Source: Amantichitinum ursilacus (GTDB taxonomy: Bacteria > Pseudomonadota > Gammaproteobacteria > Burkholderiales > Chitinibacteraceae). Taken from it: a stretch of DNA of 64,000 nt. The DNA is taken from contig NZ_LAQT01000004.1 of the NCBI RefSeq assembly GCF_001294205.1, positions 89,412-153,411 on the forward strand. The letters are read 5' to 3'. Every line of letters starts with the position of its first letter. Position 1 is the stretch's first letter. The notes beneath the pieces were generated by a model that saw only the letters and a program-made list of their open reading frames with translations, did no database searches and was not told the DNA's origin. The position numbers and the translations under genes are program-made. This document shows, one piece after another, positions 1 through 8,895 of this stretch.

Positions 1-27
1 CCAGTCTAGAAAAGCGCCCCTTTAATG

Positions 28-44
28 TCGATAATATCAATCGA
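28..44. promoter_or_regulatory. Inverted repeat upstream of LysR gene, possible autoregulatory site
   Basis: A 5-bp inverted repeat, TCGAT and ATCGA separated by seven bases, lies 48 bases before the LysR start. LysR proteins commonly bind interrupted dyads of about this size next to their own promoter. The dyad is visible in the sequence; its role is inference, and the arms are short enough to occur by chance. Confidence 0.25.
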
Positions 45-92
45 CCCGTTTGATACGCCCTTCGACTCAATCGCCATCTGGAAAACACCGGC

Positions 93-992
93 ATGGAATT
101 ACGCCAACTGGAATACTTTGTGGCCGTGGCGGAAACGTTGCATTTCGGCCGCGCTGCCGAACGGCTGGGCATGACGCAGCCGCCGCTCAGCCAGCAAATC
201 CAGGCGCTGGAACGCGATCTGGGCGCGCAGTTGTTCGAGCGCACCAACCGTCGCGTGCTGCTGACCGGCGCTGGCCAGGTGCTGCTGGATAACGCCCGCA
301 TCATCCTGCAAAGCGTGGCGCGCACGCGCGAACAAGTGCAGCGCGCGCATCGCGGTCAGACCGGCGAACTACGGTTGGGCTTTACGCCGTCCGCGCCGTT
401 TACCGAGGCGTTTTCGCAAGTGCTGCGCGAGCTGCGCACCGAGATGCCGCAAGTCAACCTGGTGCTGAACGAGATGTCATCGCAAGCGCAGGTGAATGCG
501 CTGATCGAACGGCAACTGGATATCGGCATGATCCGCGGCCTGAGCTTGCCGGCCGGCATTGAGGCGATGGAGGTCAACCACGAGCCCATGGTGGTGGTGC
601 TGCCCACCGACCACCCCGCCGCGCAAGGCGACCCCAGTGTGCCGATTCCGCTGGCGCGTTTTGCCAATGACGATTTTGTCTGCTTTCCACGCAATATCGG
701 CATCGCGCTGTACGAACAGATTCTGGCGCTGTGCCGCGCGGCCGGATTCAAACCGCGCGTGACGCAAGAGGCGCGCGAGCCCTCCACGCAGATTGCGCTG
801 GTGGCGGCGGGCTTTGGCGTTGCCATCCTTACCGGCCTGCAGCAGCGGATTCAGGTGGACAAAGTCACCTACCGCACGCTGGCCGACGAAGGCGCGCGCA
901 CGGCGGTGTGGATGATTTATCGCAAAGAGCGCCACAGCGAACTGGTGCAGCGCGTTATTGATCGCGTGCGGGTGCGCAGCACCGGTCGCTAA
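93..992 (+). CDS. LysR-family transcriptional regulator
   Basis: This 299-residue protein has the normal length and layout of a LysR regulator. The N-terminal winged helix-turn-helix is clear at about residues 1-60 (ELRQLEYFVAVAE, then AAERLGMTQPPLSQQIQALE and LGAQLFER). The remaining ~210 residues form the periplasmic-binding-protein-like effector domain, with the usual GELRLGFTPSA opening. This HTH style is typical of LysR regulators of aromatic-acid catabolism (BenM/CatM/HcaR group), but the effector cannot be read from sequence. The gene converges on the MFS exporter and its upstream partner lies outside the window, so the target is unknown. Confidence 0.9.
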   Translation: MELRQLEYFVAVAETLHFGRAAERLGMTQPPLSQQIQALERDLGAQLFERTNRRVLLTGAGQVLLDNARIILQSVARTREQVQRAHRGQTGELRLGFTPSAPFTEAFSQVLRELRTEMPQVNLVLNEMSSQAQVNALIERQLDIGMIRGLSLPAGIEAMEVNHEPMVVVLPTDHPAAQGDPSVPIPLARFANDDFVCFPRNIGIALYEQILALCRAAGFKPRVTQEAREPSTQIALVAAGFGVAILTGLQQRIQVDKVTYRTLADEGARTAVWMIYRKERHSELVQRVIDRVRVRSTGR

Positions 993-1035
993 GCGTACCG
1001 GAGATGCGCGCCCTGCCCGCTGGCCAGCAAAAAGC

Positions 1036-2634
1036 TCAGTCTTCCGCTTTGGCCGTGCATAACACCGGCTGCGCTGCAGCCGCCACAGCCACCGACGTCG
1101 CCGCAGCGGGCGCCACGCGCAGGGTAAGCCAGGCAATCACGCCAGCAATAAACGTTAACGCCGCCAGCGCCAGGGCCATATCGTGGAAGGCTTCGCCATA
1201 AATCGACACCCAAGCCGCATGCGCCACGCCCGGCCACTGCACGCCGGCCTGATGCAGATCGCCCGCAGCCAGGGTATTGGACAAGGTCACCACCGGCAGA
1301 CCGCTGCCGCTGAGATGATTTAACAGCGCGCCTTGCAGCAATCCCACCAGCACGGCGCCGGTGATGGCCAGCGCTACCGATTCCCCCGCCACCCGCACGG
1401 TGGCGAAAAAGCCCGTGGCCATACCCGCCCGTTCGCGCGCCACCACGCTGATGGCCAGATCGTCCATCAAACCCCACGGCAAGCCCGCGCCGATGCCAAT
1501 CAGCAACATCGGCCACGCAAACGTGCTGCCGGCCGAGCCCGGTTCGATATTGGCCAGCCACAACATGCCGACGGTGGAGATGGCAAAGCCGGCCAGGCAT
1601 AAGGTGGCGGCGCTAAACCAGCGCGTCATCAGCGCGCCCACAAACGGCACGATCAGCATGGGTGCGGCCAGCGCCACCATCATCAAGCCGGCGTGCACCG
1701 GGTCCCAGCCTTCCACGCCAATAAAGCGCACCGGCAGCAAGATCAGCGGCACCACAAAGCTGAAGGCAGTGCCAAACGGCAACGCCTGAGCGCCCAGAAA
1801 GCGGCGGTTGCGAAACAGGCTCAAATCCAGCATCGAACGCGGATGGGTGCGTTCCACCTGGATAAACACCGCCAGAAAGACAGCCGCGCCCGCCAACAGC
1901 GCCAGCGTCGGCAAGCTGGTCCAGCCCGATTGCGGGCCTTGCATGATGCCCAGGTTGAGCAGCAGCAACAGCGCGGTAAACGACAAGGTGCCCCACACAT
2001 CCACGCCTTTGGCATCGGGGTCGCGCGACTCATGCATGCGCGGCACGCCAAACAGCAGCACCAGCGCGCTGATCACCACGCTGGTCATAAAGATGGAGCG
2101 CCAGCCCATGTTTTCGATCAGAAAACCCGCCCACACCGGCCCGAACGCCAGGCCCACGCCAAAGCTGGTGCCCAGCAGACTGTAGGCATGCGTGCGCGCC
2201 GGGCCTTCAAATTCATGCGCAATCGAGGCCGAACCGCCCGCCATGGTGGTGGCCGCCGCGATGCCTTGCAGCGTGCGCAATACAATCAGCGTGGTTAGAT
2301 CGGGCGAGAAGGTTTGGGCCAGCGAAGTCAGCCCGAATGCCACCGTGCCCCACGCAAACATACGCTTGCGGCCAAAGCGGTCGGCCAGTGCACCGGCCGC
2401 CATCACCGCGCTGCCAAACGCCAGGATAAACGCGTTCACCACCCAGGCCAGCGCCAGCGGGCTGCCGCCAAAGGTTTTGCTGATGGCCGGGATGGCGATG
2501 CCGGGCGCGGTAAAGCTCAGCGGCATCATCATGCCCGCCAGGCAAACGGCGGCCAGAATCAACGCTTTGCTGCGGCTCTGCGCGGCCGTCTGGGCGTGGG
2601 GAGGATGTGCGAGAGGAATGCGGTCGGATGGCAT
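1036..2634 (-). CDS. MFS drug-type exporter, DHA2 (EmrB/QacA) family
   Basis: A 532-residue polytopic membrane protein of the 14-helix drug:H+ antiporter-2 group. After a hydrophilic N-terminus it shows the MFS motif A region (GALADRFGRKRMFAWG) between helices 2 and 3, the helix-4 pattern VLRTLQGIAAA, and the family's loop VPRMHESRDPDAKG in the middle. The reading frame extends upstream, but the ATG at 2634 (MPSDRIPLAHPP) is preferred because the 43 residues before it are not membrane-protein-like and would run through the operator region. The gene is divergent from a TetR regulator, a common arrangement for repressor-controlled exporters. The substrate is not predictable. Confidence 0.88.
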   Translation of the reverse strand: MPSDRIPLAHPPHAQTAAQSRSKALILAAVCLAGMMMPLSFTAPGIAIPAISKTFGGSPLALAWVVNAFILAFGSAVMAAGALADRFGRKRMFAWGTVAFGLTSLAQTFSPDLTTLIVLRTLQGIAAATTMAGGSASIAHEFEGPARTHAYSLLGTSFGVGLAFGPVWAGFLIENMGWRSIFMTSVVISALVLLFGVPRMHESRDPDAKGVDVWGTLSFTALLLLLNLGIMQGPQSGWTSLPTLALLAGAAVFLAVFIQVERTHPRSMLDLSLFRNRRFLGAQALPFGTAFSFVVPLILLPVRFIGVEGWDPVHAGLMMVALAAPMLIVPFVGALMTRWFSAATLCLAGFAISTVGMLWLANIEPGSAGSTFAWPMLLIGIGAGLPWGLMDDLAISVVARERAGMATGFFATVRVAGESVALAITGAVLVGLLQGALLNHLSGSGLPVVTLSNTLAAGDLHQAGVQWPGVAHAAWVSIYGEAFHDMALALAALTFIAGVIAWLTLRVAPAAATSVAVAAAAQPVLCTAKAED

Positions 2635-2713
2635 GGGTGTGGCTCCAGGTTGGCAATGAGAACAACACGCCTGGCCAACAATCGCTTGCAGTGCCAGGCA
2701 TCGTCGCAATATA

Positions 2714-2733
2714 TTTGTAGTGATCGACACAAA
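2714..2733. promoter_or_regulatory. Putative TetR operator, copy 1
   Basis: The 20-bp sequence TTTGTAGTGATCGACACAAA has perfect 5-bp outer arms (TTTGT/ACAAA) around a TGATCGA-type centre; the arms extend to ATATTTGT/ACAAATAT at 2711-2736. It lies between the divergent exporter and TetR genes. A second copy sharing 15 of 20 positions starts 57 bases to the right. Paired dyads between a TetR gene and a divergent transporter usually are the repressor's binding sites; the protein-DNA pairing is inference. Confidence 0.55.
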
Positions 2734-2770
2734 TATGATTGCCACGCTCAAATGCGCTGTCAATCATTTT

Positions 2771-2790
2771 TTGTAATGGTCGTTACAGAA
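2771..2790. promoter_or_regulatory. Putative TetR operator, copy 2
   Basis: TTTGTAATGGTCGTTACAGA repeats the layout of the dyad at 2714 (consensus TTTGTARTGRTCGWYACARA) and contains its own TGTAA/TTACA arms. It ends 13 bases before the tetR start codon and overlaps its likely leader and ribosome-binding region, so occupancy could give autorepression. Function is inferred from position and from the repeat of the motif. Confidence 0.5.
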
Positions 2791-2803
2791 AGGAATCCGC
2801 ATC

Positions 2804-3424
2804 ATGGCTGAAAGAGGCCGTCCGCGCTGTTTTGACCGGGAAGCCGCCCTGCGCAGCGCCATGACTATTTTCTGGCGTTACGGCTACGAAGGCTCTTCGC
2901 TGGCGCAATTGACGGAAGCGATGGGCATTAATTCGCCCAGCCTGTATTCCAGCTTTGGCTCCAAACAAGGTTTGTTCCGCGAAGCGGTGGACCAGTACGA
3001 CGCCGAAGAAGGCGCCACCATCCGCGAAGCGCTGGATGCGCGCGCCGACGTGCGCGAGGCCATCCAGCACATGCTGCACACCAGCGCGCAATGCTTTAGC
3101 GTGCCCGGCAAACCCGCTGGCTGTATGGTGCTGCTGGCCGCCACCAACTGTACGCCCGAGAACGCCGGCATCTGGGAATATATGAGCGACCGGCGCAAGC
3201 GTTCCACCGCCATCCTGCAAGCGCGGCTGGACCGTGGCATTGCCGACGGCCAGATTGCCGCGTCAGTCGATACCGAAAAACTGGCCGCGTTTTTTGGCGG
3301 CATCCGCAATGGCATGAGCATCCATGCGCGCGATGGCGCGTGCCGCGATTTGCTAATGGCGATGGCCGACGCCGCCATGGCTGGCTGGGACCAGCTGACG
3401 GCGGCGCCGGTGCTCACGTCGTAA
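2804..3424 (+). CDS. TetR/AcrR-family transcriptional regulator
   Basis: A 206-residue TetR regulator. The N-terminal HTH covers about residues 5-55: RGRPRCFDREAALRSAM, then FWRYGYEGSSLAQLTEAMGI and SPSLYSSFGSKQGLFREAV. This is close to the YxxFGSKxxLFxEAV pattern of the subgroup with a TetR_C_16-like ligand domain, whose members often carry the C-terminal GCMVLLAATNC-type segment seen here near residue 105. Its gene is divergent from the DHA2 exporter, and two matching operator-like repeats sit in the 169-base gap, so it most likely represses the exporter and itself. The inducer is unknown. Confidence 0.9.
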   Translation: MAERGRPRCFDREAALRSAMTIFWRYGYEGSSLAQLTEAMGINSPSLYSSFGSKQGLFREAVDQYDAEEGATIREALDARADVREAIQHMLHTSAQCFSVPGKPAGCMVLLAATNCTPENAGIWEYMSDRRKRSTAILQARLDRGIADGQIAASVDTEKLAAFFGGIRNGMSIHARDGACRDLLMAMADAAMAGWDQLTAAPVLTS

Positions 3425-3437
3425 CACGCGCGGGCAA

Positions 3438-4532
3438 TTACGGCGCGGTCACGATCTTCGTCGCGGGCGCATACCCGGCAGGTTGGCTGTGCACCGGCAC
3501 ATTGCCGTGAATGCGGTGCTGATGGTTGTCGGCAAACATGTAATACGGAAACGCGGTGGCGGGCGCGCTGGCAACATCCAGCCGCGCCACCAGTTCGGGT
3601 GGAATCTCAAACTGGTTGGATTGCAGCGTCTGGCGCAACTGCTCGGGCTTGGTGGCGCCCACGATCACGCTGCTGACGCCTTTGCGGTGCGACAACCAGT
3701 TCAGCGCTACTTGCGCCATCGGCTGGCCCAGTTGCTGCGCCACGTTTTCCAGCTCGGCCACAATCGCAAAATTGCGCGGCGTTAACTTGTCAAAACCGGG
3801 TGCGGGATTGGCCGCCATATCCTGCAAACGTCCTGCCCCAAACTGGCCGCTGCTGCTGGGTTTGTATTTGCCTGAGAGCAAACCGCTGGCCAGCGGGCTC
3901 CACGGCACCAGCCCCATGCCCAGCTCGACCGCCAGATCGGCAAACTCGTGCTCGGCGTTGCGCTCAATCAAGGAGTATTCCAGCTGCATGGCCGCCACCG
4001 GTTCAAAGCCGCGCCATTGCGCCAGCGTTTGCGCGCGCGCCGCATACCAGGCCGGCGTATCCGACAAGCCCACATAGCGAATCTTGCCCGCGCGCACGGC
4101 ATCGTCCATGGCGCGCATCACCTCATCCACCGGCGTCAAGCGGTCCCACGTATGCAGGTAATACAGATCGATGTAATCGGTGCCGAGGCGCTTGAGCGAG
4201 CCTTCCAGCGCACGCAGCAAGTTCTTGCGGTGATTACCACCGGCGTTGGGGTTGCCAGGCTCGGCGTTGTAGCTGTACTTGCTGGCCAGCACCACGCGGT
4301 CGCGCACGTGGGCGTCGGCAATCATCTGGCCCAGCCATTGTTCGCTGGTGCCGTTGGTGTACATGTCGGCGGTATCAATAAAGTTGCCGCCGCTATCCAG
4401 ATACACATCCAGCAAGGACTGGGCGACATCGCGCTCCACGCCAAACCCCCATTCGGTGCCAAACGTCATTGCGCCCAGGGCAAACGGGCTAACGCGTAAT
4501 CCAGAACGACCCAGCAATTGATAATTTTGCAT
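3438..4532 (-). CDS. Aldo/keto reductase
   Basis: A 364-residue NADPH-dependent aldo/keto reductase of the potassium-channel-beta-like, dehydrogenase-type group (AKR family 11-13 style). The catalytic tetrad is present: Asp53 and Tyr58 in NFIDTADMY, Lys85 in LASKYS, and His127 in LYYLHTWD. The cofactor-binding strand near the C-terminus reads SSVIVGATKPEQL. It is about 30 residues longer than typical because of a hydrophilic C-terminal tail with several histidines. The gene is divergent from a LysR gene 98 bases away, which is likely its regulator. The natural substrate is not predictable. Confidence 0.92.
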   Translation of the reverse strand: MQNYQLLGRSGLRVSPFALGAMTFGTEWGFGVERDVAQSLLDVYLDSGGNFIDTADMYTNGTSEQWLGQMIADAHVRDRVVLASKYSYNAEPGNPNAGGNHRKNLLRALEGSLKRLGTDYIDLYYLHTWDRLTPVDEVMRAMDDAVRAGKIRYVGLSDTPAWYAARAQTLAQWRGFEPVAAMQLEYSLIERNAEHEFADLAVELGMGLVPWSPLASGLLSGKYKPSSSGQFGAGRLQDMAANPAPGFDKLTPRNFAIVAELENVAQQLGQPMAQVALNWLSHRKGVSSVIVGATKPEQLRQTLQSNQFEIPPELVARLDVASAPATAFPYYMFADNHQHRIHGNVPVHSQPAGYAPATKIVTAP

Positions 4533-4630
4533 GATGCTTCTCCGTGTGAAGGTGGCGATGGCTTGAAGACCATGGCAAGCATCATGCGCGCTGCTATTCT
4601 TCGGAGAAACCCATGCTGGATGGATAGACC

Positions 4631-5548
4631 ATGAAGTCAGGCTTCAAAATAGACCCGGCGCAACTGCCCGCTTTGCTCGCGTTTGAACGGGTAGCGCGGC
4701 ATGGCCAGTTCAGCAAGGCGGCGGATGAGCTGGGCGTGTCGCCGTCGGCCTTGTCGCAAACGCTGCGCACGCTGGAAGCCCGCGTCGGCGTGCAGTTGCT
4801 GACCCGCACCACACGGCGCGTCAGCGTGACCGAAGCGGGCATGCGCTTGCTGGCCGGCGCCGCACCCGGGCTGGCGCAAATCGAAGCCGCGCTGGCCGAG
4901 CTGGAAGATTTGCGCGATCAGCCCAGCGGCACCTTGCGCATCAATCTGCCGCGCATTGCTTATCGACTGGTCATCGCGCCGCATCTGGCCGGCTTTATGC
5001 AGGCCTATCCCGAGTTACGCGTCGAATTTCGCCTGGACGAAGGCTTTAGCGATATCGTCGCCGACGGCTTCGATGCGGGCATGCGCTTTGGCGAGAGCGT
5101 GGCGCGCGGCATGGTGGCGGCGCGGCTGGGCGGTCCACGGCGCATTGCGGTGGCGGGCACGCCCGAGTATCTGGCGCGCTACGGCACGCCGCACGCGCCG
5201 GAAGACTTGCAGCGCCATGATTGCCTGCACTACCGCTTTATCAGCAGCGGGCGGTTATACGCGTGGCAATTTACCCGCGACGGGCGCGAGTTCGAGATCG
5301 AGCTCGAAGGCCGGCTGGTTTACAACGATATTTACGATATGGTCGACGCCGCCCGGCGCGGCTTGGGCCTGGTACATATCACTGAAGACCTGATCGCCGC
5401 CGACCTGGCCGCAGGCACCTTGCAACGCGTGCTGCACCCCTGGTGCGCGCCGTTTGCGGGCTTCTATTTGTACTATCCGCACCGCGCGCAGATGCCACGC
5501 AAATTGCGCGTGTTTACCGACTGGTTTCAAAGCAAAAACAACAGCTGA
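4631..5548 (+). CDS. LysR-family regulator, divergent from the aldo/keto reductase
   Basis: A 305-residue LysR protein. The HTH lies at about residues 8-65 (LPALLAFERVARHGQFSKAADELGVSPSALSQ split over the helices, then VGVQLLTRTTRRVSVTEAG). The effector domain opens with SGTLRINLPRIAYRLVIAP, the hallmark of the large DsdC/GcvA/AaeR-like cluster whose genes often neighbour oxidoreductases. It is divergent from the aldo/keto reductase and probably controls it. A strong hairpin terminator follows 1 base after the stop codon. Confidence 0.9.
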   Translation: MKSGFKIDPAQLPALLAFERVARHGQFSKAADELGVSPSALSQTLRTLEARVGVQLLTRTTRRVSVTEAGMRLLAGAAPGLAQIEAALAELEDLRDQPSGTLRINLPRIAYRLVIAPHLAGFMQAYPELRVEFRLDEGFSDIVADGFDAGMRFGESVARGMVAARLGGPRRIAVAGTPEYLARYGTPHAPEDLQRHDCLHYRFISSGRLYAWQFTRDGREFEIELEGRLVYNDIYDMVDAARRGLGLVHITEDLIAADLAAGTLQRVLHPWCAPFAGFYLYYPHRAQMPRKLRVFTDWFQSKNNS

Positions 5549-5549
5549 A

Positions 5550-5585
5550 AACAACAAAGGCGCCATTTTTAGCGCCTTTGTTGTT
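5550..5585. terminator. Bidirectional intrinsic terminator between convergent genes
   Basis: A perfect 14-bp stem (AACAACAAAGGCGC pairing with GCGCCTTTGTTGTT) around an 8-base loop lies between the convergent LysR gene and the chemoreceptor gene. The arm ends are A- and T-rich, so it can act on both strands. Confidence 0.85.
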
Positions 5586-5605
5586 ATTACCTGACCCGGC
5601 CACGA

Positions 5606-7222
5606 TTACAGCCGGAACTTGCCCACCATCTGGTTCAACCGTTGCGCCACCAGTTCGATTTCGCCGGCGGTATCGGTCGCGCGGTGAATCGACGCCGTGG
5701 TTTCTTCCACCATCTGCGAAATTTCTTCCACGCGACCGGCAATGCTGTTGCTGGCCTCGCTTTGTTCGCGCGTGGCGGTGGCCATTTCGTTCAGGCGCGC
5801 CAGCGTGGCTTCGGCGCCGCCATGAATGCGCTGCAGCGATTCCGCCACGTGTTGCGCCAGCTCCACGCCGTGCTGCACTTGCGGCAACGCTTCGTCCATC
5901 ACCGTCACCACCGAATCGGTCTCGGATTGCACCGCAGTCAGCATTTTTTCGATATCGACGGTAGCGCTGCTGGTGCGTTCAGCCAGCTTGCGGACTTCAT
6001 CGGCCACCACCGCAAAGCCGCGGCCTTGTTCACCGGCGCGCGCCGCTTCAATCGCCGCATTCAACGCCAGCAAATTGGTCTGGCCCGCAATCTCTTTAAT
6101 CACGGCGGCGATGCTGGAAATCTGCCTCGCCTTGGCGTCCAGATCACGAATCTGGCCGGAAGCCCGCGCCACGCTATCGGCAATATGGCCCATCGACGAC
6201 GACGCCAGATTAACCTGCCCCACGCCTTCGCCCGCCAGTTCGGTGGCCATGCGTGAGGTTTTCTCCGCGTCGCCCGTGTTATCAGAAATATGGTTGATGC
6301 TGACCGTCAGCTCTTCCATCGCCGCGGCCATGGTGGAGGTGGAATCGGTCTGGCGGCCAGCGGCGACCGAAATCTCGCGGCTGGAGGTGGCGATTTGCGA
6401 AGCGTGTTGTTCCAGCTGACGCGCGTCGCGCGCGATCTCGCTCATCACGCCGCCCAGCGTGGACTGCATGCGTTCCACTTCGCCCAGAATGCTGCCCTGG
6501 CGTGCGCGCGGGCCGCCGGTTTGCACCAGATCACCCGACGCGACGCGGCTGACCAGTTTAACCACCTGATCCGGCTCGCCCCCCAGCGTTTGCACCAGCT
6601 GGCGCACCGCGTAAATCAGGACCGCGCCAATGATCGCGGCCAGCACCAGACACACAATCACCTGCCAGCGCGCGTTGCTCCAGAAGCGCGCATCGGCCTC
6701 GGCAAAGCTGATGCCACTGCCGACCACCCAGCCCCACTTGGGCGTACGCACGGCCACCGACAGCAGATCGACCACCTTGCCGTCGCGTTTGGAATCCCAC
6801 CAGTATTCGGTCAGCCCGCCCCCTGATTTATCCAGTGCGGCGGCGGCAATTGCGCCCACGCTATTGCCTTTGGAATCCTTGAAATCATTAAAGCTGGTGC
6901 CGTGCAATTGCGGGTCCAGCGGCGCGGCCACAAACAGCAGTTTGTCGTCGGTGACGTAGACGTATTCAGAATCGTGATATTTGTTTTCGCGCAGGATTTG
7001 CGTGGCCACCGCCTTGGCGTCGGCTTCGCTCATCTTGCCGCTGGCCGCGACATTTTCCAGCTGCACGATGGTGTTGTAAGTGGTCTTGACCAGTTGCGTA
7101 ATGCGCGCATGGTTATCGGTGTTGCTGGCCGTGCGCAGCACATACAGGCCCACCAGCATGGTGCCGAGCAAGAACACCAACACCAACACTGTAAGGCTCC
7201 ACGCCTTTTGTTTTAAAGTCAT
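5606..7222 (-). CDS. Methyl-accepting chemotaxis protein with single Cache domain
   Basis: A 538-residue chemoreceptor. It has an N-terminal membrane helix (about residues 8-30), a periplasmic sCache_2-like sensor domain (to about 185, with [25 protein letters not shown] spread over it), a second helix (about 187-208), a HAMP linker ([16 protein letters not shown]) and a cytoplasmic signalling domain. The signalling tip matches the conserved hairpin ([20 protein letters not shown], then [18 protein letters not shown]). sCache_2 receptors often sense small organic acids, but the ligand here is unknown. A GTG six bases upstream is also in frame; the ATG at 7222 is chosen because GAGGAAG lies 8 bases before it. 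It is a lone receptor gene, with no che genes nearby. Confidence 0.93.
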   Translation of the reverse strand: MTLKQKAWSLTVLVLVFLLGTMLVGLYVLRTASNTDNHARITQLVKTTYNTIVQLENVAASGKMSEADAKAVATQILRENKYHDSEYVYVTDDKLLFVAAPLDPQLHGTSFNDFKDSKGNSVGAIAAAALDKSGGGLTEYWWDSKRDGKVVDLLSVAVRTPKWGWVVGSGISFAEADARFWSNARWQVIVCLVLAAIIGAVLIYAVRQLVQTLGGEPDQVVKLVSRVASGDLVQTGGPRARQGSILGEVERMQSTLGGVMSEIARDARQLEQHASQIATSSREISVAAGRQTDSTSTMAAAMEELTVSINHISDNTGDAEKTSRMATELAGEGVGQVNLASSSMGHIADSVARASGQIRDLDAKARQISSIAAVIKEIAGQTNLLALNAAIEAARAGEQGRGFAVVADEVRKLAERTSSATVDIEKMLTAVQSETDSVVTVMDEALPQVQHGVELAQHVAESLQRIHGGAEATLARLNEMATATREQSEASNSIAGRVEEISQMVEETTASIHRATDTAGEIELVAQRLNQMVGKFRL

Positions 7223-7361
7223 GACCACTTCCTCTGGGTTTGCTTGCAGATCGTAATTTTAAAATGCCCTGCTATTCGGTCAGCAATATGACGCATTCAT
7301 GACACATTGAGAATAGCGCCTCGCCCTGTTTGTACGCGCGACATGCAGCGCAAGCGACGCC

Positions 7362-7850
7362 TCACACGTCGGCGCCGGTTTGCTGCTTTTCTCGATAACG
7401 CGCCAGGGAAGTGCGCGCCTGCTTACGAATTGACGCTTGTACTGGCGGCAACCAGCCCAGCAGCACGCCTTTTAAACCCAAGGCCTGACGTGCCCAGCGG
7501 TACAAATCAAAGTGGTCCACATGCGTGGCAATGCGGCCGTCTTCAAAGGTAAATTCGGCGTGCACACGGTTAATCACTTGCCGACCAGTCTGACTAAAGC
7601 GGTAAACCGCCACCCAATCCGCGCTGCCGCTGCGCTGGTCTGCTTTGACATGGTCGAAGGTTAAAGAAAAGTCTTGCGCGCGTTCGGCCAGCATCTGCCA
7701 CATCGCCGCAATTTCGTCGCCGTGCAAGGTGCCAAAGGCCGGATCGGTAAAAATCGCGTCGCGGCTATAACACGCCGCCATGCTGCGGGCGTCGCGCTGC
7801 TGAAACGCGGTGTAGAACTGGTGTATCAAGTCGCTATGCGGATGAGCCAT
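7362..7850 (-). CDS. SnoaL/NTF2-like fold protein
   Basis: A 162-residue protein of the nuclear transport factor 2-like superfamily. It opens with the typical helix of SnoaL-like proteins (HSDLIHQFYTAFQQRDARSMAACYSRDAIFTDPAFGTLHGDEIAAMW in parts), followed by beta strands ending in AEFTFEDGRIATHVDHFDLYRW. Related proteins include ketosteroid-isomerase-like enzymes and small-ligand binders, so a reaction cannot be assigned. The frame is open upstream to 7994, but the ATG at 7850 fits the family N-terminus. It is divergent from the argP-like gene 147 bases away; no functional link is evident. Confidence 0.8.
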   Translation of the reverse strand: MAHPHSDLIHQFYTAFQQRDARSMAACYSRDAIFTDPAFGTLHGDEIAAMWQMLAERAQDFSLTFDHVKADQRSGSADWVAVYRFSQTGRQVINRVHAEFTFEDGRIATHVDHFDLYRWARQALGLKGVLLGWLPPVQASIRKQARTSLARYREKQQTGADV

Positions 7851-7997
7851 CGTCTGATCTGGGTTATAAGTATGCGTACAGCATAGTCGATCAACGGTCA
7901 CGTGCGGGTTCCGCGCATGCGGCGCAGCGCGCGCGCCACACAATCGTTGCTGTGCTGCCATTTTCCGCCCGCAGATGATCAGGCCGCCCCACACCTC

Positions 7998-8888
7998 ATG
8001 AACCTCGATCCCAAACAGACCGATGCATTACGCGCCGTGATCGAAACCGGCAGTTTTGAACAAGCCGCACAGGCCTTGTTTGTGACGCCGTCCGCCGTGT
8101 CGCAACGCGTGCGGGCGCTGGAAATCGCCTTGGGCAGCGCGCTGTTGCTGCGCACGCGCCCGGTGCGCGCCACGCAGACGGGCCAGCGGCTGCTGCAATA
8201 TCTGCGCCGCGTGGCCTTGCTGCAACATGATCTGGACGAGGAACTCAATCAGGCCGGGCGCGCGCCCTTGTCGATCAGCGTGGCCGTCAACGCCGACACG
8301 CTGGCGACGTGGTTTATGCCTGCGTTGGGCGATTTGCTGAGCAAAGAACAGCTGTTGCTCGATCTGATCGTGGAGGATCAGGAACATACCTATGCCTTGC
8401 TGGAATCGGGCATGGCCATCGGCTGCGTCAGCACCCAGACCAAGCCCATGAAAGGCTGCGTGGCCGAACCGCTGGGCGCGATGCGGTATTGCCTGGTGGC
8501 CTCGCCCACCTTTGCGCAACAGTGGTTTGCCGCCGGCCTGACTCGCGCCAGCGCGCGCAATGCGCCAGTGGTCGCGCAAACGCATAAAGACGAATTACAC
8601 GTCTCGTTTCTGCAAAAACAGCTGGGTTTGCCCGCAGGCAGCTACCCCTGCCATTACGTGCCCGGCGCCGAGCCGCAACGCAGCGCGATTCTGGCGGGCA
8701 TCGGCTACGGCATGCTGCCGGAAAGCTTGATTGCGACCGCACTGGCCGATGGCGCGTTGGTCGATCTGGCGGCCGCGCACGCGGTTGAAGTGGCCTTGTT
8801 CTGGCATGTCTGGCAAGTGCAGTCGCCGCGGCTGGAGGCCTTATCCAGCCAGTTTGTGGCACGCGCCCGCACGCTGTTGGCGCGCTAG
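7998..8888 (+). CDS. argP: ArgP (IciA)-type LysR regulator
   Basis: A 296-residue LysR regulator that matches the ArgP/IciA subgroup in length and style. It starts LDPKQTDALRAVIETGSFEQAA, has the HTH FVTPSAVSQRVRALE, then ALLLRTRPVRATQTGQRLL and the effector-domain opening LSISVAVNADTLATWFMPAL. In E. coli, ArgP responds to lysine and arginine and activates the exporter gene argO. No LysE/ArgO exporter gene is in this window, so the local target is unknown. The ATG at 7998 gives the canonical N-terminus; the 32 upstream in-frame residues are discarded. It converges on the serine dehydratase gene with only 7 bases between stops. Confidence 0.85.
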   Translation: MNLDPKQTDALRAVIETGSFEQAAQALFVTPSAVSQRVRALEIALGSALLLRTRPVRATQTGQRLLQYLRRVALLQHDLDEELNQAGRAPLSISVAVNADTLATWFMPALGDLLSKEQLLLDLIVEDQEHTYALLESGMAIGCVSTQTKPMKGCVAEPLGAMRYCLVASPTFAQQWFAAGLTRASARNAPVVAQTHKDELHVSFLQKQLGLPAGSYPCHYVPGAEPQRSAILAGIGYGMLPESLIATALADGALVDLAAAHAVEVALFWHVWQVQSPRLEALSSQFVARARTLLAR

Positions 8889-8895
8889 CCTGCTT

